NCBI GenBank assembly: GCA_023213395.1
Contig: CM041465.1
Location: 157,921,741 to 157,985,740 of the forward strand
Direction: 5' to 3'
DNA from: Cycas panzhihuaensis
Lineage: Eukaryota > Cycadophyta
Length of the DNA stretch: 64,000 nt
Shown here: in pieces, positions 1 to 10,169 of the stretch
Layout of the letters: each line of letters starts with the position of its first letter
Position numbering within the stretch: position 1 is the stretch's first letter
Translations under genes and position numbers: made by a program
The notes under the pieces: model-generated
Told to the model about the DNA's origin: nothing
What the model saw: only the letters and a program-made list of their open reading frames with translations
Databases searched by the model: none

Positions 1-590
1 TCCCCTCCACACAACAAAGATATTTTATTGATGTGGTCCTTAGCATTTTAGTTAGTTTTCTCCAATTTTCTCGTTTTTAGGACATCACACAGGGAGCCTA
101 ATAATAAAAGATGAAAAATTTTTGCACCTAGAAAAAAGGAGTGCAAATAGACATTCAATATAAAGTGCATAATAATACACTACTTAAAGATTCAAAATAA
201 AGGTTCTAACATTCACTGAGTAAACTAAAATGGATAGGCTTTTATATTTCAATAAATTTATTTTTGAAACAAATAACAAGAGAGAAAATTCCTCCTTTAG
301 GTTCCTTTGTTTGGTGAAGGTCATCACCAAAGAAGAAGAAGTAACCTCCTTTAAAAAAATAATCCAAATCTATTTTCAGTGATTGTGACCCAATATTCAT
401 GAACCATTTTTGGCAATAATTATTTGCATAAGCAAACACTACATTATCAATAAGTGCAAGCTACCACACACAAATAGATGGGCACACTAAGGTGGTAAAC
501 AAATGATTAGAAGGATATTTCTAAGGGTTTTCCTTGGACAAACAAAATTCATGGGTCAAAGGGATACATTTGGTAGAAGCTTAGCATAGT
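1..590. other. Left flank, no recognisable gene
   Basis: AT-rich sequence to the left of the Gy1 3' LTR. Only short ORFs occur and none resembles a known protein. It may be host DNA or part of an older repeat. The five bases before the LTR (586-590, ATAGT) would be the Gy1 target duplication, but the partner copy is outside the window. Confidence 0.6.
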
Positions 591-1469
591 TGTTGACCTT
601 ACTTTTGGCCCTTTGGAAAGTACATTTGTCAAAGAGTCACTTCCAATAGTCTATCTAGGGTTTTGTCAACATGTTAGCCTCATAGTACATCCACATACAT
701 CACATATGTTTATAAATCCATCAATAAAGTATAACAATCTCATCACCATATCACAACATCATCATAACATCAATCACAACATCATACATAAATCATAATC
801 ATAATCATGCCCATGATACACAATTTTCATGTAACTCTTGATTTCATTAAGTAATATCACTGTGAGAATGTTTATACATCATATGGTTCTTGCTCATATC
901 ATGAACACATGACTAGATCAAAGAACTTGGCTCTCACATTTTTGAGAACATAACAGAAGACCTAGTTGCTTGGCTCCCACGTCCTGGAGAACATAACACA
1001 AGACTCAATTTCTCAAGTCTCACGCTTGAGAACATGCCATAGGATTGAATAACTCGACTCTTACATCGAAATGGTGGAGAAATGACCAATAAATACCCAT
1101 TTGCATACCATTCATTTCCATAACAAAATACTTTTCATAATGACTTATTAATTATGCCTCTTAATACACTATTTTAGTCATACATTCATATGAATGCATG
1201 TATAATGATGACATTAGCAATCTTGGAATGTATTTTTTTGATTGGTATGTGCATTCCATACATTCCTTGATGTGCGTTCTGTCCCAGAATACCCTTTGTC
1301 AAGTAGCATTCCCTAAGAATTCTTTTTTGACAGTTTCCATTGGATTTTGTTATGAGTTGTTTTGTACGACTCCCAGTTGATGCGTTTCTACACTCATCAT
1401 GTTATGTTAGACATATTTTGCTAGTTTTCCATTGTCTAAGGTGCACAATTACTAGATTTTACCCCAACA
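591..1469 (-). repeat. Gy1 3' LTR
   Basis: Bounded by TGTTGACC at 591 and CCCCAACA ending at 1469, giving TG/CA ends. The first 290 bases match 20169-20462, the start of the other LTR. The minus-strand sequence just upstream (1470-1530) matches that preceding the Gy2 3' LTR at 43540-43592. The ORF at 613-798 is only a reading of this LTR; it recurs at 20184-20375. Confidence 0.85.
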
Positions 1470-1557
1470 TCTATCCTAGGTCAACAAAAATGGTTGAGCA
1501 TCCTTGCTCAAAATTTTAGTTTTTGTTACTCCCTCCCATTATGAATCTAGGCTTCTC

Positions 1558-2641
1558 CTACAACACTGGATCTTCGGTAGCTTTGTTGGCCTTTAATATG
1601 TCTTCATTAATTTGTTTGAGGGTGGCGATGATAACATCTTTCTCTTTTAATTTTTGTTTAAAGTAGCAATCTCTGCTTTGTAGCCTAACTCCACTTCTTC
1701 CACCATTTGAATGATTTGTTGACTTTTTCCCTTCATAGAAAATTGCTACTGAAAGGATCTTTCTCCCAATTCTGTGATGGGACAAACTTTTTCCTCCATT
1801 GGTGCCCATTCCTCCAATGTGGGTTTCAATTCTATTTCTTTGTCCTTTGCTACCTTGTGCCTTCATTTAATACTTTTTTTCACCACTTGCTTGAAGTGGT
1901 GATGAATAGGGCTACCTAGTGCTTGTTATAGCCATTGAAGTACCCTTGTCATCTCTTTTTTCACCTTTCTTTTTATGTCCATATTTTGAATATTCTTCCA
2001 AAATATTATCACCCAGTGTTTAATCAATGGTTCTTGCCAAATAGGTCGTTATGGTAGTTGTAGTCCTAAACACTGATGAAAAAGGATGGCCAACAGCAAT
2101 GAAGGATGTTGGAAGGGATGAATGTTTATTTCTATAATTTGTTGCTTCATATTTGCCGCTAGAAATTTACACCAATTCAATTGAACTCCATCATGAACTT
2201 GTGGCAAGACAGACATCATTCCCCATGGAATGTATGTATATTTTTGTTTAGATAAGAATTGGGTGACAATTATTTTTGCCACCCATTGCAGCTTCACATC
2301 CCTAATGTCTACAACTCGAATGCAACTAGAAAATATTTGGGTATGTTCTTTACACATCTCATGGACCCATATCTCTTGATCAACCTTGAATGCTTAGTAG
2401 CAATTGGAACATCCCCCTCCTCCGAATGCACAATATCACTGTTAAGTTGGTTGCGCCCTATATTTTTCTTCAACTCCAACAATATTTGTTCCATTAATTC
2501 TGAGTCCTAATATAGTGGAGCCAGAAGAATATATTCGCCCGAACCTACCTATTGAATTTTGGCCTTGAAATATGTTGGCAATCCATCCAATTCGACCTTA
2601 AATTTTGGTAGATAATTTTTTTGGCACCTTGTGATCCTCAT
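1558..2641 (-). pseudogene. Gy1 downstream ORF after integrase (decayed)
   Basis: Minus-strand fragments align in order with the Gy2 ORF at 42417-43484. The start is an ATG at 2641 with MRITRCQKNYLPKF, against MRTTGCQETFLPKL in Gy2. The middle carries FLSKQKYTYIP and HPFQHPSLLLAILF. The end carries KEKDVIIATLKQINEDIL. Frameshifts near 2300 and 1900 separate the pieces. There is no signal peptide or clear membrane anchor, so a classical envelope protein is not supported. Extra ORFs in this position are known in Athila/Tat-type gypsy elements; the function is unknown. Confidence 0.65.
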
Positions 2642-3066
2642 GCTTGGACAGAATGGAAAAAAAAGCAAGCAATGTCTAACACTAACAAGATGAAGATGCA
2701 AAATGAAAGTTTATTATAGGAAAACCTAAGGTACGTTCTACGCGTTCGCCTTTGAAACGTATGTTGATTTGGATGCTTGCTTCACTTGACAAATTGCTTG
2801 GAATACTTGCTCATGATGGTGTCGATCACTTTGGAACTTGCTCTTGTTGGAATGAGGAAAAAAATGAATTGGGTATGTGCTTTTAATCCTTGTGTGTTCT
2901 CATTGGAATGGTCACAAGAATGTATAGTGTAAAATCACACTTTGCATTCCTTTGTTCTATGTGTTCCCAATACCATTCTTTTTGGAACGCATAGTGTATT
3001 TTGAAGGAATGTTTACTTAAACTCCCTCACCCTTTTTTTAATAATAATAATAATATTCTCTTCTCT
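2642..3066 (-). other. Gy1 spacer between integrase and downstream ORF
   Basis: Non-coding. It includes degenerate repeats of a GGAATGCATAGTGT-like motif around 2890-3000 and an AT-rich microsatellite (TAATAA and TATA runs) at about 3035-3092. The same position in Gy2 holds a 60-base minisatellite. Confidence 0.5.
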
Positions 3067-3867
3067 TTATATATATATATACATATATATTCTTGTTTTT
3101 CTCTCTCTTTTTTTTAATATTTTACTATATGATATTTTATGATTTTGCTTAGATGCATGATTAGAGTTACAATTATTTTTTTTATTCTTGATTTTTTTGT
3201 ATTTTTCTTGTTTTTTACATACCAGAGTGGAATCATGTTCTAGCATTGAGACAACCTCGTTTATCTCCAACTCAAGTAACACGTTATGATACAACCAGTT
3301 GATTCCCTTGGTAGATTTTTCCTACCTTAATTATGGTAGGGTTTTAATCGACTGCCATTTATCATTGTTGGCAATTATAATCCCTCAATTTCTCATAATT
3401 GGATTGAACTGTTAGTGAAAATCTTGTTTACAATGTATGGTACAAGCCACCTCATCTTTAGCTTTCCAGGGGGTGTGCAAAACTTGTTATTGTATAATAA
3501 CACTTGGTCTCCCTCCTTGAATTGGGGTGCCTTTAAGTGGCGGTCATGCCACACTTTTTGTTGTATTTATCGATATTCTGCAGCCACTTTGCTTTATATC
3601 GAGTTTTTTCCAATTGCAGCAGTTGTTGTATCATTCCCGTAGTGAATCTATATCATCGAGTCAACAAGTCATAGCCACTCAAAGGCTTGGAATCTCAAAC
3701 TTAATCAAAATGATTGCTTACATCCCATAAAGTAATTGGAACAATGTCTATCATGTTGCCCTTTTATAGGTTGTACAAAAAGCCCATAATATTGGTGACA
3801 ACCTTTCTAACCAATTTGATCTTCCCACATCACACATCTTCCATAAGCAATTCTCAATAATCTTATT
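3067..3867 (-). pseudogene. Gy1 integrase C-terminal remnant
   Basis: Minus-strand pieces match the end of Gy2 integrase. NKIIEN, CDVGRSNWLERL and LWAFCTTYKRAT (3751-3865) match the region after the catalytic Glu. Further down, degenerate sequence matches the post-catalytic region and the tail LYHNVLLELEINEVV (about 3255-3300). The N-terminal zinc domain and the catalytic D,D,E residues are missing, so this cannot be a working integrase. The upstream edge is the deletion junction at about 3867. Confidence 0.7.
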
Positions 3868-4640
3868 CTCCTTTGTTATCTGATGTGTCAAGGTATCTTT
3901 TATATCCCGATTACCATATTGTAATCCTTTGTACTTAAGTGTAAAGTTATGAGTTTCTTCTTTCTCTTCCTTGTTTATACTTTCTATTGTTCTTGCTAGT
4001 GACACGGATTAAAGTTGTTCTAGTTCCATACTTAACCTCTTAATTTGTCAAAGTATTTTGACAATATTTTTGTGCTTGGATGAGTGCAAAAATGTCTTAA
4101 TAAAAGAATGTTTCAGGCTATGCCATGAAGCTTCTCAGCTCTTCTCCCTTCTAAGTAGCCATTCTTTCTCTAATTTTCCTAAAGTGTGATAGAATAGATG
4201 ACTCCAATTCCATTTGGGTATACTTTGAGATACCCAAAAGTTTTTGTATTTTTGGACATGTTTCATTAGACATTCCCCTACCAAAAATGGTGGAATAGGC
4301 ATTCCATTAGGAGGGTCAAATCATAGTCAGAAGGATGCTTGGATATCTACCCAACTTTGAAACGAAACCTAGAGGGCTAAGTACCAATACCAAGTTGGCC
4401 CTCGTAATGTTGAAACAAAATCTAAGTTCCAACGAGGCTTATCCACCATTTTTTGTTCTAGCCAATATTCCACACATTGGAAGAGATAAGTTGTACTGCA
4501 TAATTATTTTCCAAAGAATAGAGCTACTTTGTCTCCAATGAAAGGACCAAATTTTCTAATCTTCTGAAATGGATATCCTATCCTTAAAATAAGAAATCCT
4601 CAGGTTGTCTTCAGTAAACCCTTCCTCCTTTGATGTAGAA
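3868..4640 (-). pseudogene. Gy1 second gag-like domain (between protease and deleted RT)
   Basis: Decayed minus-strand sequence colinear with Gy2 33143-33900. Recognisable blocks include TWYWYL, IPPFLVGE, FYHTLGKLEKEW and the ERTIE/NKEEKEE segment. It sits downstream of the protease, not at the start of the element, as in Gy2. Several stops and frameshifts are present. It ends in frame against the integrase tail at about 3867. Confidence 0.6.
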
Positions 4641-4699
4641 CTGTAAGTTTTGGGAGTACTACATTTAGATGGAGAAGAGTGGTCACTAGTTGGGTGTAC

Positions 4700-5365
4700 C
4701 TATAGAGAGGACGAGGAATTATTACTCTCTTCCTTAGGATAGGTTATAGCTTGTGAAGGGAAATCTACTTTGGAACCCACACTCGAAGTAGAAGGAAGGT
4801 AAAGGTTAGGGTTGGGGTTAGGATTGGGTTTCGGTATGGGGTTAGGGTTGGATTTGGGATTGGGATTAAGGTTTTGGGATAGGAAATTTGATTCTACTAC
4901 TTTCTCTTTTTCATGATTGATTGAAAGAGTATCATTTATGCATTCATTCACTAGTATATTTTCTATGCTACTATTATACAAGACATTAATATACTTAGAA
5001 TTATTATTTTTATTATCATCCATGTCACTAAAAGTACCGATACAAAGTAAATTACAATGAAAGGATGGAGTATTAACCTCATAGGATTCTTGCATCCAAT
5101 AATCCACAAATTGCTCTGTACCCTCTTTGTCAGAAGAGTTGTCAAAATGAAGTTCTCTATAGTGATTGCGCTCATGTGGATTATTCATGGTATTTGCTTT
5201 TTCTATTGTGTGATATAAATTTGTTTCCTCAAATGTTGATGATGTCTCATCACTGGTAATAGTCGTGCTCGAGGTATCATTCAGAATCATTTCAATTGAA
5301 TACTTAGCTTTCCCAAGCATAGGAAGTTCCACTTCATTTCCATCGTCTGTTAGGGTGAAAGTCAC
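4700..5365 (-). pseudogene. Gy1 protease-proximal linker with Asn-Pro repeats
   Basis: A 221-residue open segment. It begins MTFTLTDDGNEVELPML and continues through ENLYH, FVDYW and SYEV...HCNLL blocks that match Gy2 32540-33109. Residues about 165-190 form an Asn-Pro rich run (NPNPKSNPNPIPKPNPNPN) absent from Gy2, encoded by GGTTAGGG-like DNA at 4800-4880. The segment is acidic and Ser/Asn rich and probably disordered. No catalytic motif is visible. Confidence 0.6.
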
Positions 5366-5377
5366 ATCTCTCCAACT

Positions 5378-5880
5378 CTAGAGACATTTTATTTTGTACA
5401 ACCATGGGCGCCCTTGTAATGCTAGATAAGGCACCATCCCTTTTGCAGTTTCCACTATAGTAAAATCTATTGGAACTACAATACTGTCTACATCCACCTT
5501 TATGTTAGGTAACCTCCCAACATATTTTACCAAGAATTTGTTTGCCAACTTTAGGAAATAAGTTGTGGCTTCCAATTTTGGGCTTCACAGTCTTTTCCAT
5601 GTCATTGTTGGTAGTACGCTAATTACAACTTTCTTATCAACAATCACACCATGAAATACTTCTTCCAAAATGGTAATAGGGACTATAGGATCTAAGTCAA
5701 AAGAAGGCATCGCTTTTTTCAAACTTTTTATTGATTCTTTATGTTGTAATATGTGCGTTTTGATCCATTCAATAACTTGCTCTAGTTGAATGGTAAGCTA
5801 TAATTGTTTCATTAGATTTTCCATTAATAACAATGTCCTTGGTATATCTTCCATAAGTAGACCTTTGAATAATTCTTCTG
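5378..5880 (-). pseudogene. Gy1 aspartic protease region
   Basis: Minus-strand matches to the Gy2 protease: TYFLKLANKFLVKYVGRLPNI, VDVDSIVVPIDFTIVE and GRPWLYKIKCL (5378-5575). The upstream part around 5590-5720 holds the active-site neighbourhood, GVIVDKKVVISV, in which the DGG motif seen in Gy2 is lost. The retropepsin would have processed the Gag-Pol polyprotein. It is inactive here. Confidence 0.65.
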
Positions 5881-5881
5881 C

Positions 5882-6620
5882 CTAGACTATAGGTGGTGGT
5901 TGTACAAGTGGTGTCTCGTGGATCATTGATTCTTTTTCCTTTGGCTTATTTTTCCTTCTATATACATATTTTGTTATAGGCTTGCCTATTAGTAGTTTTT
6001 TCTCTTCCTTCTTCCTTGCCTCTTCCTTCAGAGCTTTTCTTGCTACTTCAAAGCAGTCTATTTCCACTTGAGGGTTTGGGCAATTATTTACTACCTTCTC
6101 CTTCCCTTTTGCTTCGCTTCTTGTTTGTAACTTCATGTTTTTACTTGTTTTTGGGACTATTGTCATAAGATTTGTTATCTTAGCTTTTCCCTTGCAATCT
6201 TCTATGTGATGATTTCCAGGTCCACAGTCTTTACACATGAAAGGACATTGTTCGTGTGCCTGAGCCATTGGGCATTCCAATTTTCAATGACTGAACTCAA
6301 GACACACTATGCATCTCCCTCTAGGTGCCTTCTTCTTAGAGGTTTATGGTGCAGTTCTAGTGGCGTATAAATGTTTGCTTGGGTCAATTCCTTTGCCTTG
6401 GCCTCTGCCTCTATAGCTTCTTCCATGAGGATTTAAATAACAATCCCTCATATTGTGGGTGTCCACATCACATATGTAGCACCATTTATCTTGTGTTCTC
6501 AAGTGACTATTTTTAGGGTTTAATTTGCATTCCTTTGTGGAATGAGAATCTTCTTCACAAATGTGACACCATTTATCTATTTGGATTCTTTTCCTTTTTT
6601 CTTCTTCCCTTTATCTTCCT
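5882..6620 (-). pseudogene. Gy1 nucleocapsid zinc knuckles and basic linker
   Basis: A CCHC zinc knuckle, CKDCGPGNHHIEDC, lies at about 6190-6245 on the minus strand. It is followed by a Lys-rich linker containing KPITKYVYRRKNKPKEKE. Degenerate knuckles further upstream (6290-6600) match the several CCHC boxes of Gy2 31286-31760. Such boxes bind genomic RNA during packaging. Confidence 0.6.
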
Positions 6621-6759
6621 CCCTTTCATTCTTATTTGTTTTCATTTTAAATCTTGCTACCTCTTTTCTAAGGGTTTCCACTTTGGAATCTTCCCTTGCT
6701 TTCTCAACTTGAAAGAATTGTTTACTATTTTGTTGGTGCTTTATTTCCTGAATTTTATC

Positions 6760-7122
6760 CTATAGTTTTAGTAGTAATACCTCAGTACCTCCTGTTTGGG
6801 TGTCCATCTCTTTTTCAAAATATAATGCCAATTCGTGTGCATTTTGGAAATATTTTAATAGATGTCTTTGCATTGTTGTTATCAATTTCTCATTTAACCC
6901 TCTGATAAAGTAATTTTTCATGTTGTAATCTGTTACTTTTTCATTTGTCATATTGGTAGTTATGATTTTCGTACAACTTATGTAGGTCGACATTGACTTT
7001 CTAGGTCTTTGTCTAATCTTTTTCAAGGCAATTTCGCTGGTTTCATTGCTACAAAATTCCTAGAACCTTTCCTCAAATTCCTTTTTCATCTCTTCCAATG
7101 TTTTCGTCTTGTCTAATTCTTT
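6760..7122 (-). pseudogene. Gy1 gag core, 3' part
   Basis: Encodes KIRQRPRKSMSTYISC, NMTNEKVTDYNMKNYFIRGLN and FQNAHELALYFEKEMD, a close match to the Gy2 gag around 30925-31145. The gag sequence continues to 7122, where CoH is inserted. The TCTTT at 7118-7122 is one copy of the CoH target duplication. Confidence 0.7.
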
Positions 7123-7169
7123 TGTGAAGAAACATGAAAACATGCATGTATTTTGAACTACAGGATCTT

Positions 7170-8131
7170 TTTTTTTGGTAAGATAAAATGAATTAAAGTG
7201 GGTTTGAAAACAGACTCCCACAGCCTAGTACATCAAAATAATAGACTGCACAATCAATATAATCCGTGACAACCCCACGAAATAGGCAGAAGGACTAGAG
7301 TGCCGGGACAAGCCCCACGGCTAGCTGTTGCAGATCAAATCCTTGTCAACCAGAGTCAGAAGATCCCTAGGAAAATCATATCTCCATACTTGGCTACTCC
7401 TATTCCTCACCCCCCAATTAGCCAAGAAGTCTGCAGCTTTATTGCCTTCTCTCAGAGTGTGTCTAATACAGACATCTGGCAAACCTTTGATAATCTCTTG
7501 GGCATCTTTAATTATGGCTTGGAATCTCCAATCCGAAAGGGCCTCACCTTTTAACGAATTTAAGACCACTTCAGAGTCCCCCTCAATCACCAATCTCTGA
7601 ATGCCCCCTGTACGGGCTAAGTCGAGGGCTTTGAGCATGGCATGCATTTTCGCATAGTTGTTCGTTTGACTCTCATAGTAATCCACAAAGGCCCAGATGA
7701 GGGAGCCCTTGCTGTCCCTACAGATACCCCCACCCCCGGCTTCACCAGGGTTCCCTTTCGTTGCCCCATCAAAATTAATTTTGAGCCAGGGCTCCTCCGG
7801 AGGGATCCATCTAGTGCTTCTGGGCTTAGGGTCCTCAAATTCCGGTTCAATGCCCCATTTGAGCAAGATCCTACTCTCTGTCAGGGATATACGTTTTTCT
7901 TTGGCTTTTCCAACATTTTCCTTAATGTCCGAGCAAATTCTGCTGTAGATAGCCATATGGTCCTTGTTTTTCCCCTGGAAGATCCTACTGTTCCTTTCTT
8001 TCCAAATGTTCCAAGCCAAAATCGGGAGCATATTCTTCCAGATTCGGCTGAGAATATTACTTTTGAATGGGCTTTGCCAGGCGATCCAGAGGTCAACTGA
8101 TTTGCACGAAAATGTCCAGCACACTTCCAGC
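7170..8131 (-). mobile_element. 5'-truncated L1-type LINE
   Basis: Flanked by a 17-base direct repeat, TTGAACTACAGGATCTT, at 7153-7169 and 8132-8148. The intact CoH LTR at 13755-13780 has this target once. A run of T at 7168-7176 is the poly-A tail of a minus-strand LINE. Only the last roughly 960 bases of the element are present, typical of target-primed reverse transcription that stopped early. It is less decayed than the sequence around it. Confidence 0.9.
7321..8124 (-). CDS. LINE ORF2 C-terminal fragment with RNase H domain
   Basis: 267 open codons from the LINE insertion point. The N-terminal part (LAWNIWKERNSRIFQGK, about residues 36-52) is the region after RT seen in plant LINEs. A plant-type RNase H follows from about residue 115, with INFDGATKGNPG, the EGDS motif and GNKAADFLANWG holding three of the usual acidic residues. 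The second acidic position, normally Glu in an AE motif, reads AK (YAKMHAM) and is probably inactivating. The RT catalytic part is missing. The apparent ATG near the 5' end is unlikely to be a true start because the fragment is truncated. Confidence 0.85.
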   Translation of the reverse strand: MCWTFSCKSVDLWIAWQSPFKSNILSRIWKNMLPILAWNIWKERNSRIFQGKNKDHMAIYSRICSDIKENVGKAKEKRISLTESRILLKWGIEPEFEDPKPRSTRWIPPEEPWLKINFDGATKGNPGEAGGGGICRDSKGSLIWAFVDYYESQTNNYAKMHAMLKALDLARTGGIQRLVIEGDSEVVLNSLKGEALSDWRFQAIIKDAQEIIKGLPDVCIRHTLREGNKAADFLANWGVRNRSSQVWRYDFPRDLLTLVDKDLICNS

Positions 8132-8521
8132 TTGAACTACAGGATCTTGATCATATATAATAAGCAACAATAAAAAGCACAAGTACACAATACATAATAA
8201 TTTACGTGGGAAACCCTTTCGAGAAAAAACCCACCACAAAAGATTGTAAGATCACATTGATGATTCTTGGATGAATTTACAATGGACTTTAGGGTTAGTT
8301 ATGGTCCCTCAAATGGTACGTCTAATCTAAATGGTTGGGACTGTTTGAAACATTTGTCCCTTTTCACTTAACATCCTCACCTTTTCACATTTAACATTAA
8401 TCAAGTGGTTTAACTTAACATCCTCACCTTTTCACTTAACATCCTCCCTTAATGTAAATGTGGGGATTCAATTTGCAGTTTGGAATTATTGACGAAGGTT
8501 GGAATTATCCTTGCTAACACA

Positions 8522-8534
8522 TCCCCTCTCAAGG
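8522..8534 (-). promoter_or_regulatory. CoH polypurine tract
   Basis: Minus strand reads TTGAGAGGGGA directly before the 3' LTR. Purine tracts at this place prime plus-strand DNA synthesis. Confidence 0.6.
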
Positions 8535-8539
8535 ATAAC

Positions 8540-9100
8540 TTCTCTACATCCCAATTTAGTATGAATCTCAGTGAACTGATCTTCAGTAAGTGCTTTGGTA
8601 AACATATTTACAAGTTGCTTCTTACTCGAACAAAAGTCAAACTGCAACTTCCTTGCTTTAATCTGTTTACGAATGTAGTGGTGCTGAATTTCAATATGCT
8701 TCATACGTGCATGAAACTTAGGATTCTTTGATACATGAATATTGCTCTGGTTATCAACTAAAATAACTCGGGTGCTACAAGATAGAGCAAGGATATCCAA
8801 AAGCCCTTACAACCATAAAACTTCTCTCACACCAACAATGAATCCTTAATACTCTGCCTCTGTAGAAGATAATGCTACTATCTATTGCTTCTTGGACTGC
8901 CACGATACAAATCCACTGCCAATACCAAACACATATCTAGTAGTGGATTTTCTATTATCAAAGTCTCCTCCCCATCTACATTAGTGTAGCCATGCAACTT
9001 TATATCTCAAGATTAAGAGTCTCTTTCAAATATCTCAGAATCCTCTTTGTTACAACCCAATGCAACTCCTGTGGATTATGTATATCACGAGAGACTAATT
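8540..9100 (-). pseudogene. CoH RNase H
   Basis: Minus-strand sequence contains ALSSTEAEY-like sequence around 8860, VDNQSNIHVSKNPKFHARMKHI, HHYIRKQI and the terminal MFTKALTEDQF block of copia RNase H. Stops and a frameshift at about 8800 break it. The enzyme would degrade the RNA strand in RNA:DNA hybrids. Confidence 0.7.
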
Positions 9101-9900
9101 CGACAACATACACAATATTTGGCCTAGTTTATACAACATTTTGTTTACAACACGCTGTTTCATACCCTTCAAGAGCTTTGTGCCTTTGGCACATGGTGTT
9201 TGAACGAGTTTGTAGTCCTCGATATTGAATTTCTCAAGTAGGCTCTTTGCATATTTTGTTTGTAACACCAAAATCCTATCTTCCATTTGCCTTATCTCAA
9301 TGCCTAAGAAGTAATGCAGAGCCCCTAGTTTTGTCATATCAAAAGTTGCTCCCAAATTGGATTTCACTTGCACAATAGTCTTATGACAGTTGCCAGTGAT
9401 GATCAAATCGTCACCATACAACATAATAGCTATTATTGAAGTTCCCTTCATTTTAACATACAAATTTGGCTGCAGTTCTGAAATAACAAATCCTTATACT
9501 TTTAATTTAGCATCGATCTTTGCATACCGAGCATGTAGTGCTTGTTTTAGGCCATAAATGGACTTTTTAAACCAACACACAAGATGCTCTTCACCTTCTT
9601 TAATAAAACCAAGCGATTGCACCATGTATATCTCCTCTTTCAACTCTCCATTAAGGAATGTTGATTTTACATCTAATTGGTGTAGCTTCCAACCATATTT
9701 AGTTGTCTGTGAAAGAATCAAACGAACTATCATCATCTTGGAAACTGGTTCAAATGTTTCCTCATAATTGATCCCTTCTTTTTGTTTAAATCCTTGTGCA
9801 ACAAGTCTTGCCTTGTACTTGTCCCCATCTCCATCAGAGCGAAACTTAGTCTTGTAGACCTACTAACAACCAATAAGGTTTTTCTTAGGAGTCAGAGGAA
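9095..9900 (-). pseudogene. CoH reverse transcriptase
   Basis: Two blocks are visible. The upstream block (9494-9736) carries QLDVKSTFLNGELKEEIYM and YGLKQALHARYAK. The downstream block (9095-9463) carries MLYGDDLIITGN, LGALHYFLGIEIRQM and KYAKSLLEKFNIEDY. The catalytic box reads YGDD, not the usual copia YVDD. A stop and a short gap lie between the blocks at 9464-9493. Confidence 0.8.
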
Positions 9901-10169
9901 CTAATTCCCATGTTGCATTTTTGATGAGAAAACCCAAATTCCTCCTCCATAGTAGCTCTGCAACGAGGATCAACTTTTGCTTCATCATATGAACCTAGGT
10001 CTTAGGAGTTTGTAGTATCTACCACCACATTTTGACTGACATGCTGACTTCTTGTTCTTCATTCATCTGTAAGATCTTGCAATGTCACACCAGAATCTTG
10101 AATGATCTTCCTGGCCCACAAGGGCATAGAAACCTCTGGTGTTGTAGGTGCCTCCACGCATGATTACTC

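Larger units (their letters stand above)
7123..8521 (-). repeat. CoH 3' LTR, split by LINE
   Basis: It begins TGTGAAGAAACATG and ends GCTAACACA at 8521, next to the purine tract. Without the LINE and its duplicated target it is about 420 bases, against 320 for the other LTR. The extra length comes largely from repeated ACTTAACATCCTCACC blocks at about 8370-8441. Confidence 0.75.

Noticed and set aside
613-798. Short ORF recurring at 20184-20375, suggesting a conserved small protein
   Set aside because: Both copies lie in the paired Gy1 LTRs, on the strand opposite to the element. The similarity is that of the LTR.
4800-4880. Interstitial telomere
   Set aside because: The repeat is degenerate, does not keep the plant TTTAGGG unit, and lies in frame within a gypsy linker.
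7642-8100. 152-codon plus-strand ORF
   Set aside because: Antisense shadow of the LINE RNase H frame, which has clear motifs on the minus strand.
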